Part shown: positions 1 through 8,760 of the stretch, one piece after another
Layout: each line of letters starts with the position of its first letter
Position numbering within the stretch: position 1 is the first letter of the stretch
Made by a program: the position numbers and the translations under genes
The notes under the pieces: generated by a model
The model's input: only the letters and a program-made list of their open reading frames with translations
Told to the model about the DNA's origin: nothing
Databases searched by the model: none
Assembly (NCBI GenBank): GCA_030066735.1
Contig: JASJBB010000013.1
Span: 1 to 49,348 of the forward strand
DNA length: 49,348 nucleotides
Origin: Woeseiaceae bacterium
GTDB taxonomy: Bacteria > Pseudomonadota > Gammaproteobacteria > Steroidobacterales > Woeseiaceae
Direction of reading: 5' to 3'

Positions 1-1
1 G

Positions 2-1414
2 GCGGCGCCAATTCGCGATCGCATCGGCAACGTCATCGGTTCCGTGATGGTATTCCACGATGTCAGCAAGGAGACGCGCCTGTTCCGCCAGCTCAGCTAT
101 CAGGCATCGCATGATTCGCTGACCGACCTGATCAATCGCCGCGAATTCGAGAACCGGCTGATGACTGCGATCGACCAGATTCGCGGCAAGCCCGACGAGA
201 CGCACGCTCTGCTCTATGTCGACCTCGATCAGTTCAAGGTCGTGAACGACACGTTCGGGCATTCGGCCGGTGACACCTTACTGCGCCAGCTCGCCGAACT
301 GGTGCACACCAACATTCGGTCGACGGACCTGCTGGGACGGCTGGGTGGTGACGAATTCGGCATTCTGCTCGAGCGTTGCAGCGAAGATCGCGCCCTCGAG
401 GTTGCGGAGAAGATACGCGGCGCCGTCGAGGGATACCGGTTCGAATGGAAGGACTCGTTTACGACGGTTCGCTGCTCAATCGGCGTCGTCATGGTATCGA
501 GTGACAATGCCGACGTGGCCGGCCTGATGAGTTCGGCCGATGTCGCCTGCTATTCGGCCAAGGACAATGGCCGCAACCAGGTGCATCTCTACAAGGACTC
601 GGATGCATCGCTGCGACACGAAGAAATGAAGTGGGTGTCGCGCATTTCCAGCGCCGTGGAAGATGACCGTCTCGAACTTTTCTTCCAGCCGATCATCGGT
701 ATAGGCGAGGGCAAGGGCGAAGATCGCGGTCATTACGAACTGTTGCTGCGCATGCGCGACGAGAACGGCGATCTGGTAGGTCCGGACCAGTTCATTCCGG
801 CGGCGGAGCGTTACAACCTGATGTCGACGCTTGACCGATGGGTCATTCGCAAGGCGCTGGCCGAACTCGCTGACCGCGACGCGGACGGTGAAGCGCGCTA
901 CACAATCGCCATCAACTTGTCCGGTACGTCGCTGAGCGAAGACCGTTTCCTGTCCGACGTGATCAAGGAACTCGAGAAGCAGCAGCTGCCACAGGGTGCA
1001 ATTTGCTTCGAGATCACGGAGACCGCGGCAATTTCGAACCTCTCCCGGGTTGTGCATTTCATGCAGACCCTGAAGAAGCTCGGTTGCAAGTTCTCGCTCG
1101 ATGATTTTGGCAGCGGCCTGTCGTCATTCACCTACCTCAAGAACCTGCCGGTCGACTATCTCAAAATCGACGGCCAGTTCATTCGCAATGTCGTCGACGA
1201 CACGGTTGACGAGAGCATGGTGCGGGCCATCTGGGAAGTCGGGCACGCTATGGGCATACAGACGATCGCCGAGCGTGTGGAGACCAAACAGGTTCTCGAC
1301 AAGCTCGGATCGCTGGGCGTCGAATACGCGCAGGGCTACTACATTGCCCGTCCCACCTCGATCAGTTCGTTCGAGCCATGGAACGGCAACCGCTTCTCGG
1401 CGCTGCGAGCCTGA
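2..1414 (+). CDS. PAS-GGDEF-EAL cyclic-di-GMP signalling protein (5' truncated)
   Basis: The reading frame is open to the left edge of the window, so the gene starts outside it; the first visible residues resemble the end of a PAS domain, making the GTG at 44 an internal codon. A GGDEF domain follows with an intact GGDEF signature near base 345 and an RxxD inhibitory site five residues before it, so cyclase activity and product inhibition are plausible. The EAL domain has ELL in place of EAL, but the Glu, the Asn of INLSG, the Glu of FEITE, the DDFG pair, the Lys of LKIDG and the Glu of AERVE are all present, so phosphodiesterase activity is also plausible. It would make and/or degrade cyclic di-GMP. 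The sensory input lies outside the window. No operon link to the next gene is obvious. Confidence 0.9.
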   Translation, partial: AAPIRDRIGNVIGSVMVFHDVSKETRLFRQLSYQASHDSLTDLINRREFENRLMTAIDQIRGKPDETHALLYVDLDQFKVVNDTFGHSAGDTLLRQLAELVHTNIRSTDLLGRLGGDEFGILLERCSEDRALEVAEKIRGAVEGYRFEWKDSFTTVRCSIGVVMVSSDNADVAGLMSSADVACYSAKDNGRNQVHLYKDSDASLRHEEMKWVSRISSAVEDDRLELFFQPIIGIGEGKGEDRGHYELLLRMRDENGDLVGPDQFIPAAERYNLMSTLDRWVIRKALAELADRDADGEARYTIAINLSGTSLSEDRFLSDVIKELEKQQLPQGAICFEITETAAISNLSRVVHFMQTLKKLGCKFSLDDFGSGLSSFTYLKNLPVDYLKIDGQFIRNVVDDTVDESMVRAIWEVGHAMGIQTIAERVETKQVLDKLGSLGVEYAQGYYIARPTSISSFEPWNGNRFSALRA

Positions 1415-1469
1415 ATACACCAGACTGATTCTGGGGTACACTGCCGACAAAGAATTCGAATAACACAGT

Positions 1470-2279
1470 ATGTCGGACGGCCCCAACAACACCGAAACCT
1501 CCTTGCTGACTGCCAGCGAGCCTTCGCCGTTCTACGTTGTCAATCCTCTTTCCGAGTCCCCCTTGCTGCTGGTCTGCGACCACGCGAGCTGCCGTTTCCC
1601 GCAGGCGCTCGGCGACATGGGTCTCGATCCTTTCGCCCGGCGTTGCCACCTGGCGATCGACATCGGCGCCGGCAAGCTCACCGAAACGCTGGCCAAGAGT
1701 CTCGGCGTTACTGCGGTTATCGCCCAGTACTCACGGCTCGTTGTCGACTGCAATCGCCAGCTCATGGACCCCGGTGCATTTCTCGAATACGGTGACGGCA
1801 TCCTGGTGCCGGGCAACCGGAACCTGACTCAGGCTGACAAGGACGCCCGCGCTGACGCCATCTACTGGCCGTATCACAACGCGATCGACGATCAGGTACA
1901 GAGGCTCCGGGCGATCGGCCCCAAGCCGGCGTTCATTTCGATCCACAGTTTCACGCCCGTGCTCAACGGCGTGTCACGTGCCGTGCAAATGGGGGTTCTG
2001 TGGGACCAGGACTCCCGCCTGTCCGATATCTTCATCGAGGAGTTTCGCGCAGCCGGGTTTCTGACGGGCGACAACGAGCCGTACTCGGGTCGCGCACCGC
2101 AGGACTTTACGATCGATCACCACGCGGAAGAGATCGAACTGCCGCACGTCGGTATCGAGGTGCGGCAAGATCTTATTGACGATATCGCTGGCGTCGATGA
2201 GATTGCACCCATAATGCACGACATCATCGCATCGATCCCGGAGAGGATCGGGCTTACGCAGGAAAAAATATCGGCCTAG
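1470..2279 (+). CDS. N-formylglutamate amidohydrolase family protein
   Basis: This 269-residue protein matches the N-formylglutamate amidohydrolase (HutG-like, FGase) family: an early LLLVCDHAS segment, a DIGAG segment, then the SRLVVDCNRQ block and conserved His/Glu residues near the C-terminus. Family members are cytoplasmic metal-dependent hydrolases that release formate from N-formylglutamate or cleave related N-acyl amino acids. No histidine-degradation genes are nearby, so a Hut role is not supported here. The next gene encodes an amide-forming carboxylate-amine ligase, and the two may act on the same kind of metabolite (inference). The ATG has only a weak ribosome binding site. Confidence 0.82.
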   Translation: MSDGPNNTETSLLTASEPSPFYVVNPLSESPLLLVCDHASCRFPQALGDMGLDPFARRCHLAIDIGAGKLTETLAKSLGVTAVIAQYSRLVVDCNRQLMDPGAFLEYGDGILVPGNRNLTQADKDARADAIYWPYHNAIDDQVQRLRAIGPKPAFISIHSFTPVLNGVSRAVQMGVLWDQDSRLSDIFIEEFRAAGFLTGDNEPYSGRAPQDFTIDHHAEEIELPHVGIEVRQDLIDDIAGVDEIAPIMHDIIASIPERIGLTQEKISA

Positions 2280-2313
2280 TTACCAGTGATCTGGCCAGAG
2301 GGGGGAGAACCCG

Positions 2314-3444
2314 ATGACAGACCCTCAACTGACCCTCGGGGTTGAAGAAGAATACCTGCTCGTCGACAAGGAAACGCGAGCGCTGGCCGTGGAGCCGCCC
2401 GACGAACTGATGAAGGAATGCGAGGAGCGTCTGGGCATCCAGGTTTCCAGCGAGCTGCTGCGCTCGCAAATCGAGATCGGGACCCGCGTGTGCCAGAACG
2501 TCGGCGAGGTGCGCGACGAACTCGTGCGATTGCGCGGCAATATAAAGGAGGTCGCGAACCAGTACGGGCTGGAACCCATTGCCTCGTCGACGCACCCGTT
2601 TAGCCGCTGGCGCGACCAGAAGCACACGCGCAAGGAGCGTTACGACCGGCTGACGGTCGAGATGCAGGGTACCGCGCGGCGGCTGCTGATCTGCGGTATG
2701 CATGTGCACGTGGGCATCGGGGACGACGAGCTGCGCATCGACCTGATGAACCAGATGTCGTACTTCCTGCCGCACTTGCTCGCACTGTCGTGCTCGTCGC
2801 CGTTCTGGGAGGGCAGGGACACCGGACTCAAGAGTTACCGCCTGACGGTATTCGACGCATTGCCACGCACCGGGCTACCCGAGCGATTCGCCAGTTACGC
2901 AGAATACGAGCGTCACGTGCGCGTGCTCATTAATGCGGGTTTGATCGAAGATACCACCAAGATCTGGTGGGATCTGCGGCCGAGCGCCAAATTCCCGACA
3001 CTCGAGACGCGCATCATGGATGTATGTACGCGTCTCGACGACACGGTCTCCCTGACGGCGCTGCTGGTGTGTATCTTCCGCATGCTCTACCGGCTGCGCA
3101 CCAACAACCAGCGCTGGCGCATTTATACGCCGATGTTGATTCGCGAAAACCGCTGGCGCGCGATGCGATACAGCTTTGACGAGGGACTCATCGACCTCGC
3201 CAAAGGCGACGTCGTTCCGTTCGAGGAGTTGCTGAACGAGATGCTGTGCCTGATCGCCGAGGATGCCGAGGCGCTGGGATGCACCGATGAGGTCAACGAC
3301 CTGCGGCACATCCTGCAGCGCGGTACCAGCGCCCATCGCCAGCTCAAGAAATACGAGCTCGAAATTGCCGGCGGTGCAAGTCACGAGGAAGCGCTGCGAG
3401 CGGTTGTCGACAGGCTGGTCAACGACACCGCCGAGGGGCTGTAA
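2314..3444 (+). CDS. YbdK-type carboxylate-amine ligase (glutamate-cysteine ligase family 2)
   Basis: The N-terminus carries the GCS2 hallmark TLGVEEEYLLVD, and 376 residues is the usual length of the YbdK group. Members use ATP to join a carboxylate to an amine; E. coli YbdK has weak glutamate-cysteine ligase activity, and the physiological substrate of most members is unknown. The ATG lies downstream of a strong purine-rich site (GGGGGGAGAA). It starts 34 bases after the N-formylglutamate amidohydrolase and is probably co-transcribed with it. The assignment to the family is firm; the substrate cannot be read from sequence. Confidence 0.85.
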   Translation: MTDPQLTLGVEEEYLLVDKETRALAVEPPDELMKECEERLGIQVSSELLRSQIEIGTRVCQNVGEVRDELVRLRGNIKEVANQYGLEPIASSTHPFSRWRDQKHTRKERYDRLTVEMQGTARRLLICGMHVHVGIGDDELRIDLMNQMSYFLPHLLALSCSSPFWEGRDTGLKSYRLTVFDALPRTGLPERFASYAEYERHVRVLINAGLIEDTTKIWWDLRPSAKFPTLETRIMDVCTRLDDTVSLTALLVCIFRMLYRLRTNNQRWRIYTPMLIRENRWRAMRYSFDEGLIDLAKGDVVPFEELLNEMLCLIAEDAEALGCTDEVNDLRHILQRGTSAHRQLKKYELEIAGGASHEEALRAVVDRLVNDTAEGL

Positions 3445-3472
3445 CCCGCACCAGTAATGACGTTCCGGAATG

Positions 3473-3499
3473 CGGCACAGGTCGCATTATGTTGTGCCG
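3473..3499. other. Inverted repeat in the gap before the diguanylate cyclase
   Basis: CGGCACA (3473-3479) and TGTGCCG (3493-3499) form a perfect 7-bp inverted repeat with a 13-base loop, in the 116-bp gap between the carboxylate-amine ligase and the next gene. There is no T-tract, so it is either a weak transcription end for the upstream gene or a protein binding site for the downstream promoter. Confidence 0.3.
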
Positions 3500-3560
3500 A
3501 TCCCGGCTAGCATTGCGGGATGACACGGTATGCTGACATCGCTGCGCCCGGAGCAAGGCC

Positions 3561-5486
3561 ATGACGTATTGGCTGGAGCTCGTACTGCGGCCGACATTCG
3601 CCGTCGCGGCCGTTGCTTATCTTTTCCTGGCGGTCAAGGTTGCGCGTTCCTCGTCGCAGCATGCCTACAATGTCATCGCCTTTTTCATGTTGCTGATCGG
3701 GATTCTCGTCGGAGGAGCCGCGTTTTCGTACGGTGCTGACGATCCCGGGACATACGGCATCGGCCGCATCATGGCGTTCTTCGCATCGGGATTCCTCCCG
3801 GTCGCGTTCTATATTGTCTATCGCGAATACACTGATGGACCGCCGAGTCCGATCCTTGTCGCGATGCTGTCGATCATCCCGATCGCCACGACGCTCCTCG
3901 CGTTGACGAATTCGATGCACGAGATGATCTGGCGAGCGGTCGTGACGCCCGACGGACTCGTTTTCACGGACGTCAGCGAACACTCCTGGTTCAACCGTGT
4001 GCAGGCGCCGTTCATGTACGGCCTGTTCATTTACTCGGCGCTTGCGCTCGCCGGGCGTCTGCCGAGCATTGCCCCGGCACATCGCAAGACCATCATGCTG
4101 CTGCTCGGTTGCGCGATACTGCCGTTCGTCGTCAGTGTGAGCAACATTTACCTCGGGATGGGGCCAAAGGACTTCCCGTTCTCGGCACTGAGCTTCGTCA
4201 TCATGCTGCCGCTCTACGCTTATGCGGCGATTTCGATGCGCTTTTACGAATTCAGCCCCATCGCCTACAAGACGCTTTTCAATCACGTCCGCGACCCGAT
4301 TTTCGTCCTTGACCAGGAAGAACGCATCGTCTGCGTGAACAAAAGCGCCCAGGAACTGCTGAACGCACCCGAACGCGAGCTGATCGGTCACAAGCTTTGG
4401 GAAGACTTCCCCGAGGCTCGCGACATCGTCCGCCGGGCGAGCGACCTCGACCTGACGCAGACGCTGAAACTGCATAAAGACCATATCTACGAGTTGAGTG
4501 TCGGTCCGCTGACAGGCTCCAAGGGTCAGAATCTCGGCATGGTCGTCGTTTGCCGCGACGTTACCGAGCGGCGCCACGCCCAAAGCCAGCTGGCCGATAG
4601 CGAGCACCTCATCCGCACGCTGATCGAGACATCCTCGAACGGCATCCTGCGTTTTGCCCGCGATCACAACAGCAAGGAGGAGCGTTTCCGCTGCGTGTTC
4701 GCCAACCGTGCGGCCGAGACCTATCTCAACAGCGGCAATGGCACGCTGGTGGGTATGCCGCTGGAAAAGATCGCGCCGCTGGACCCGGAGCGGCTGGTCG
4801 CCCACTTCCTCGGCAAGAAGAGCAGCCGGGCAACCTTGAGCTACGAGGCCGCGGCCGATACCGAACAGGGAGAAAGCTGGTTGCGCATCGTCGGTGAGCC
4901 GGTTGGCGACGATTTCTCGGTGACCCTGATCGATATTACACAGCGCAAGCGCAACGAGGACAAAATGCTCGAGGACGCGCTGCGCGACCCGCTGACAGGT
5001 GTCCTCAACAGGCGCGGTTTCGAAACCGAGGGCAAGAGGCTGGTAGCGATGCATGACACCGGTGCGGTGCTGTACCTCGATCTCAACCAATTCAAGAGCA
5101 TCAACGACCGCTTCGGGCACCAGGCCGGAGACGCGTTGCTCAAGGCCTTCGGCCACAGGCTCGAATTCTGTCTGCGCCCCGAGGACATTCTCGGCAGGTT
5201 GGGCGGCGACGAGTTCGCCATCGTCCTGCCGGGCATCGAAGAGGACGACGTGCGTCACGTCGCCGACCGCCTCGTGCAAACGGCGTCCGAGGCCTACATC
5301 ATCCAGGGTCAGGAAATTACCTGTGCCGCCAGCGTGGGCATCGCCCTGATGCCCGAACACGGCGAGGAACTCTGGGGCCTGATCAGCGTGGCGGACCAGG
5401 CGATGTACGACGCCAAGACCCAGGCAGAAGAAGACGCAGCCAATGACGGCACGGCGTTCATGGGGCAGGTCGGCCGGGAAGGCTGA
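3561..5486 (+). CDS. Membrane diguanylate cyclase: 7TM sensor, PAS, GGDEF
   Basis: The first ~230 residues are a string of hydrophobic segments resembling the 7TM N-terminal sensor module of some histidine kinases. A PAS domain follows (starting near YKTLFNHVRDPIFVLD), then a second PAS-like segment, then a C-terminal GGDEF domain. The GGDEF signature is intact in LGRLGGDEFAIVLPG, with an RxxD inhibitory site (RPED) five residues upstream. It is therefore a likely active, feedback-inhibited diguanylate cyclase at the inner membrane. With the PAS-GGDEF-EAL protein at the left edge it gives two cyclic-di-GMP proteins within 5.5 kb. The ligand is unknown. Confidence 0.88.
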   Translation: MTYWLELVLRPTFAVAAVAYLFLAVKVARSSSQHAYNVIAFFMLLIGILVGGAAFSYGADDPGTYGIGRIMAFFASGFLPVAFYIVYREYTDGPPSPILVAMLSIIPIATTLLALTNSMHEMIWRAVVTPDGLVFTDVSEHSWFNRVQAPFMYGLFIYSALALAGRLPSIAPAHRKTIMLLLGCAILPFVVSVSNIYLGMGPKDFPFSALSFVIMLPLYAYAAISMRFYEFSPIAYKTLFNHVRDPIFVLDQEERIVCVNKSAQELLNAPERELIGHKLWEDFPEARDIVRRASDLDLTQTLKLHKDHIYELSVGPLTGSKGQNLGMVVVCRDVTERRHAQSQLADSEHLIRTLIETSSNGILRFARDHNSKEERFRCVFANRAAETYLNSGNGTLVGMPLEKIAPLDPERLVAHFLGKKSSRATLSYEAAADTEQGESWLRIVGEPVGDDFSVTLIDITQRKRNEDKMLEDALRDPLTGVLNRRGFETEGKRLVAMHDTGAVLYLDLNQFKSINDRFGHQAGDALLKAFGHRLEFCLRPEDILGRLGGDEFAIVLPGIEEDDVRHVADRLVQTASEAYIIQGQEITCAASVGIALMPEHGEELWGLISVADQAMYDAKTQAEEDAANDGTAFMGQVGREG

Positions 5487-5554
5487 CCCATCTGCGACAC
5501 CCACGCGCGGCCGATACCTGGCGTTTGCAATCGCTATATATGTCGATTATTCTC

Positions 5555-5570
5555 GAAATATGGATATTTC
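5555..5570. promoter_or_regulatory. Candidate ArsR operator overlapping the arsR start codon
   Basis: GAAATAT-GG-ATATTTC is a perfect 7-bp inverted repeat whose left arm contains the first two bases of the arsR ATG. AT-rich palindromes at the 5' end of the repressor's own gene are typical of arsR operators, so autorepression of the operon is likely. There is no recognisable Shine-Dalgarno between the preceding TATATA-rich stretch (about 5535-5541) and the ATG, so the transcript could be leaderless or nearly so (inference). Confidence 0.6.
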
Positions 5571-5886
5571 ATCGGCCGTTCACGCCCTCGAGGCCCTGGC
5601 GCACGAGACGCGCCTCAGTGTATTCCGCCTGCTGGTCACAGCGGGGCCGGCGGGCCTCACCGCCGGCGCGATTGCCGAAGGCCTCGACGCTTTGCCAAAC
5701 ACGATGTCGAGCCACCTCGGGAAGCTGCATCGCGCGGGCATCGTGACCAGTGAGCGAGACGGCCGGCATATTATTTACCGGGCCGACTTCGACGCGGTCG
5801 GCCAGCTCATCATTTACCTGATGGAAGACTGCTGTGGCGGCAGCGCCGAAGTTTGCGCACCCGTCGCCGCGTCGATCCGTTGCTAG
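5560..5886 (+). CDS. arsR: ArsR-family arsenic-responsive repressor
   Basis: A 108-residue winged-helix protein of the ArsR/SmtB family: MDISSAVHALEALAHETRL at the N-terminus, then NTMSSHLGKLHRAGIV as the recognition helix, and the wing RDGRHIIYR. The C-terminal CC in MEDCCGGSAEVC, with further Cys close by, offers soft-metal ligands, as in ArsR types that bind As(III) or methylated arsenicals near the C-terminus. I chose the ATG at 5560, where homology begins; the frame remains open upstream but that part looks non-coding. It heads an operon with arsI, arsC and an aquaporin-type channel, which fixes its role as arsenic sensor with good confidence. Confidence 0.88.
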   Translation: MDISSAVHALEALAHETRLSVFRLLVTAGPAGLTAGAIAEGLDALPNTMSSHLGKLHRAGIVTSERDGRHIIYRADFDAVGQLIIYLMEDCCGGSAEVCAPVAASIRC

Positions 5887-5895
5887 GAGGACACC

Positions 5896-6324
5896 ATGAA
5901 ACGATTCCATGTCAATGTGTCAGTTGCCGATCTCTCGCGGTCGGTCGAGTTCTACACGACGCTGTTCGGCCAGGAGCCGAACGTGCTCAAGAGTGACTAT
6001 GCCAAGTGGATGCTTGACGACCCGCGGGTCAACTTCGCCATTAACCTGTCGTGTGGCTCGGGCGGCATCGATCACGTCGGTCTGCAGGCAGACTCGCTCG
6101 ATGAACTCGGTGAAATCCGGAGACGCCTGGAGCAGGCGGGCGCGCAGACGTTCGACCAGCCCGAGGCAGAATGTTGCTATGCCCGGTCCAGCAAGACCTG
6201 GGTTCGCGATCCCGATGCGGTGGCCTGGGAGACCTTCGTCACGTTCGGCGAGATCACGCATTACGGCGCGGACCTGGCGCCGGATACAGCGGCTCAAACC
6301 GTCGAGGGCCGCTGCTGTGCGTAA
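5896..6324 (+). CDS. arsI: ArsI-type C-As lyase (VOC superfamily dioxygenase)
   Basis: This 142-residue vicinal-oxygen-chelate protein has the signature of the ArsI/CadI group. His5, His60 and Glu112 lie where the Fe(II) ligands are expected, and the vicinal pair Cys93-Cys94 in AECCYARSSK is the trivalent organoarsenical binding site known from ArsI. Family members cleave the carbon-arsenic bond of methyl- and aryl-arsenite using O2. A strong ribosome site (AGGAGG) precedes the ATG, nine bases after arsR, and the 3' end overlaps arsC by 8 bases. One departure is DPDA where DPDG is usual before the Glu ligand. The C-terminal GRCCA adds another Cys pair of unknown meaning. Confidence 0.85.
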   Translation: MKRFHVNVSVADLSRSVEFYTTLFGQEPNVLKSDYAKWMLDDPRVNFAINLSCGSGGIDHVGLQADSLDELGEIRRRLEQAGAQTFDQPEAECCYARSSKTWVRDPDAVAWETFVTFGEITHYGADLAPDTAAQTVEGRCCA

Positions 6325-6754
6325 CGTATTGTTCCTGTGCACCGGCAATTCGGCCCGCAGCATCCTCGGCGAAGTGCTGATGAATGACCTCGGGCGTGGC
6401 GCATTTCACGCCTACAGCGCGGGGAGTCATCCGACCGGGCAGGTTAACCCGGGCGCGATCGACAAGCTCGAGCGTGCAGGGCACTCGACGGCGGGGCTGG
6501 CGTCGAAGTCGTGGGACATATTCAGCGGCAATGATGCACCTGCGTTCGACCTCGTTGTGACCGTGTGCGACAACGCCGCCGGAGAAACCTGCCCGGTCTG
6601 GAACGGCAGTCCGGTGACGCTGCACTGGGGATTGCCGGACCCGGCGGCATTCGAGGACGAGCACGAGCGGCGCATAGCGTTCGACGAGGTCTATGAAGAG
6701 CTGCGCACCCGTATTGGCCAGTATTTGCAGTCTTCGGGAGAGCTGGATGCATGA
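6317..6754 (+). CDS. arsC: Arsenate reductase, thioredoxin-coupled low-molecular-weight phosphatase type
   Basis: The start is a GTG at 6317 inside the end of arsI, where homology begins; the frame continues open upstream only as a shadow of arsI. The 145-residue protein begins VRNVLFLCTGNSARS, giving the CX5R phosphatase loop with Cys8 and Arg14. Cys84 and Cys92 in VVTVCDNAAGETCPVW correspond to the second and third redox cysteines (Cys82/Cys89) of the thioredoxin-linked ArsC family. It would reduce arsenate to arsenite in the cytoplasm. It overlaps both neighbours by 8 bases, so translation is coupled through the operon. Confidence 0.92.
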   Translation: MRNVLFLCTGNSARSILGEVLMNDLGRGAFHAYSAGSHPTGQVNPGAIDKLERAGHSTAGLASKSWDIFSGNDAPAFDLVVTVCDNAAGETCPVWNGSPVTLHWGLPDPAAFEDEHERRIAFDEVYEELRTRIGQYLQSSGELDA

Positions 6755-7427
6755 GGCGACGCTCGGACGGCGCCTCGGGGCCGAGGCGCTTGGCACGGCG
6801 TTTCTGCTGGCGACCGTGGTGGGTTCCGGGATCATGGCCGACAACCTCGCCGGCGGCAACGTGGCGATTGCGTTGCTCGGCAACACGATCGCGACCGGGG
6901 CGATACTGGTCGTCATCATCCTGATGTTCGGGCCGGTGTCCGGCGCCCACTTCAACCCCGCCGTCACCCTGGCTTTCGCCGTGCGGCGCGAGATTGAACC
7001 ACCGATCGCCGCGCTCTACGTCGTGTTCCAGGTGGCGGGCGCCCTGATCGGCGTCTGGGCGGCACACGCCATGTTTGAGCTCGACATCTGGCAGGCGTCG
7101 ACCCGGTCGCGCACCGGCGGGCCGCAGTGGTTTGCCGAAGTCGTCGCGACCTTCGGGCTGGTGCTGGCGATTCTCGGCGCCCGGCGCTGGGGCACGAAGA
7201 CCGTCGCGGCTGCAGTCGGTCTCTACATCACGGCTGCCTACTGGTTTACGGCGTCGACCAGTTTCGCAAACCCGGCCGTCACCATCGGCCGTGCTTTCAC
7301 CGATACGTTTTCGGGGATCCTGCCGGCGCACGCGCCGGCGTTCATGATTGCGCAGCTAAGCGGTGCGCTGATCGCCGTATTCGTCGCTGCCCGGGTATTG
7401 TTGCCGTTCAGGGCGGCGGAGCAATGA
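6747..7427 (+). CDS. aqpS: AqpS-like aquaporin channel of the arsenic operon
   Basis: A 226-residue major-intrinsic-protein channel with six predicted membrane helices and the two half-helix motifs: NPA at residues 70-72 (HFNPAVT) and NPA at 175-177 (ANPAVTI). The start at 6747 overlaps the arsC stop by 8 bases. Aquaporin channels placed after arsC (AqpS in Sinorhizobium meliloti) let arsenite made by ArsC leave down its gradient, replacing an ArsB or Acr3 pump. No pump gene is present in this operon. Methylarsenite transport together with ArsI is an alternative. The 3' end overlaps the convergent lipoprotein gene by 20 bases. Confidence 0.85.
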   Translation: MHEATLGRRLGAEALGTAFLLATVVGSGIMADNLAGGNVAIALLGNTIATGAILVVIILMFGPVSGAHFNPAVTLAFAVRREIEPPIAALYVVFQVAGALIGVWAAHAMFELDIWQASTRSRTGGPQWFAEVVATFGLVLAILGARRWGTKTVAAAVGLYITAAYWFTASTSFANPAVTIGRAFTDTFSGILPAHAPAFMIAQLSGALIAVFVAARVLLPFRAAEQ

Positions 7428-8760
7428 CCCAGGCCGGGATGTTCGGGTCAACGGTGTCCAGGATGAGCGCCTCGAGAACGTCGCCAAGCTGCGTGGTGAG
7501 GGGCACGGGTCCCAGGAAGATGTTCTTCTCGTTTTGCTCGGTCAGGTAAATATCGAAGTCGCCCGCGGCCAGCGGCAGGACGAACGGCGGGGTCTGTGGC
7601 CGGAGCGATGGCACGAACGGAAATACGTCATCAATCGACTCGCCGCTCGGCACGATATAGACGTCGACCACGGGATGATTGGCGGCCAGGTGGGCGATGA
7701 CAACCCGGGCCCGGGTGGAGACGCTGCGGCGATCGAAAGCGATGGCCGCGACAGTGTCCGTGCCTTCCTGGTCACGCGACAGGTAGAAATTGTAGAACGC
7801 GCCGTCGGCGATGACCGGGTCGAACTCGTAGACCAGCGCTCCGATGTTGCCAGCCGCGGTATAGGTCACTGGCAAGGGGCCGGTCATCGGAAGATCGAGA
7901 AAGCCCGTAACGTCACCGTAGGTATGCCCGGCTACCAATGGGGTGGTCAGCGGCTCGTCAACGTAGATATCGGCATCCCCGGCGTTGATCGACGCATGGA
8001 AAAAACGGGCCGCTGAACCGGCATTGGCATCAACCAGGTTACCGGAGGTATTGGTCTGCGTGTTGATCAGGGCGACGTTGTACGGTGCGACGTCGTTCTC
8101 GTCGCCGTCGAACACGGCGAGAATGTAAGACGCTGCTGCGAGAGGCGTGATCGGTGGCGACTGGTACAGGATCGTGGAGTCGTCGCCAGCCGGCGTGAAG
8201 ACGAAGATTTTCTCCAGCGACTCGACGTCCTGCGGCGGGCTGACTTCGGTAAAGGACAGCGTACCGATTTCAGTGCCCGCAACGGGCAAGGTCCCGGGGT
8301 CGAGCATGTAAACGTCGATAGGGCCGATCGACGGTGACGTATTCGCCACGCGCAGTTCGAACACTGTCTCGTCGCCGGTCCACTCCCTGACCTCTGACTC
8401 CCAGAGGGTAATGTCCGGCGCGTCGAGCGCGCCGCTGACTAAAAAGGTGTAGTCGGTATCGGCTATGACGTCGAGAAACTGGCTGGCTACGCGCGTCGGC
8501 GTGGTGTCGCCCGCGAGCAAAACGTCAAAGTTGAACGTGTAATCCAGGTCGTCCCAGTTGCCGCTTGCCGAGGCCGTCTTGTAAGACACGGACGCCACCA
8601 CGCGCTCCTCGATCAGGAAATTGACGTTCGGCGATGCGGGTATCGCATTGATTGCCCTGATCGTGCCTTTGCCGGTGGGGTTGGGCAGATCCGAGTCCTT
8701 GGCGCAGCCGGCGAGGGTAATCGCAACGACGCTCAGGGCAGCTAACAGGTAACGCTTCAT
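7408..8760 (-). CDS. DUF4397-domain lipoprotein
   Basis: A 450-residue exported lipoprotein: basic N-terminus MKRYLLAAL, hydrophobic core, and a lipobox ending LAGC. The rest is acidic, beta-rich sequence with repeated DUF4397-type units (for example GTIRAINAIPASPNVNFLIEE near residue 35 and ARVVIAHLAANHPVVDVYI in the last third). The molecular role of DUF4397 proteins is not established; most are surface or periplasmic. The start codon shares its ATGA with the aldehyde dehydrogenase stop, so the two are translationally coupled, an unusual pairing of a cytoplasmic enzyme with a surface lipoprotein. The frame continues upstream of the chosen start only as a shadow. Confidence 0.8.
   Translation of the reverse strand: MKRYLLAALSVVAITLAGCAKDSDLPNPTGKGTIRAINAIPASPNVNFLIEERVVASVSYKTASASGNWDDLDYTFNFDVLLAGDTTPTRVASQFLDVIADTDYTFLVSGALDAPDITLWESEVREWTGDETVFELRVANTSPSIGPIDVYMLDPGTLPVAGTEIGTLSFTEVSPPQDVESLEKIFVFTPAGDDSTILYQSPPITPLAAASYILAVFDGDENDVAPYNVALINTQTNTSGNLVDANAGSAARFFHASINAGDADIYVDEPLTTPLVAGHTYGDVTGFLDLPMTGPLPVTYTAAGNIGALVYEFDPVIADGAFYNFYLSRDQEGTDTVAAIAFDRRSVSTRARVVIAHLAANHPVVDVYIVPSGESIDDVFPFVPSLRPQTPPFVLPLAAGDFDIYLTEQNEKNIFLGPVPLTTQLGDVLEALILDTVDPNIPAWVIAPPP

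Noticed and set aside
3507..5504. Long minus-strand frame (665 codons) opposite the 7TM-PAS-GGDEF gene
   Set aside because: It mirrors a gene with clear PAS and GGDEF motifs; its translation is low-complexity and His/Arg/Val-rich with no domain, as expected of the antisense frame in GC-rich DNA.
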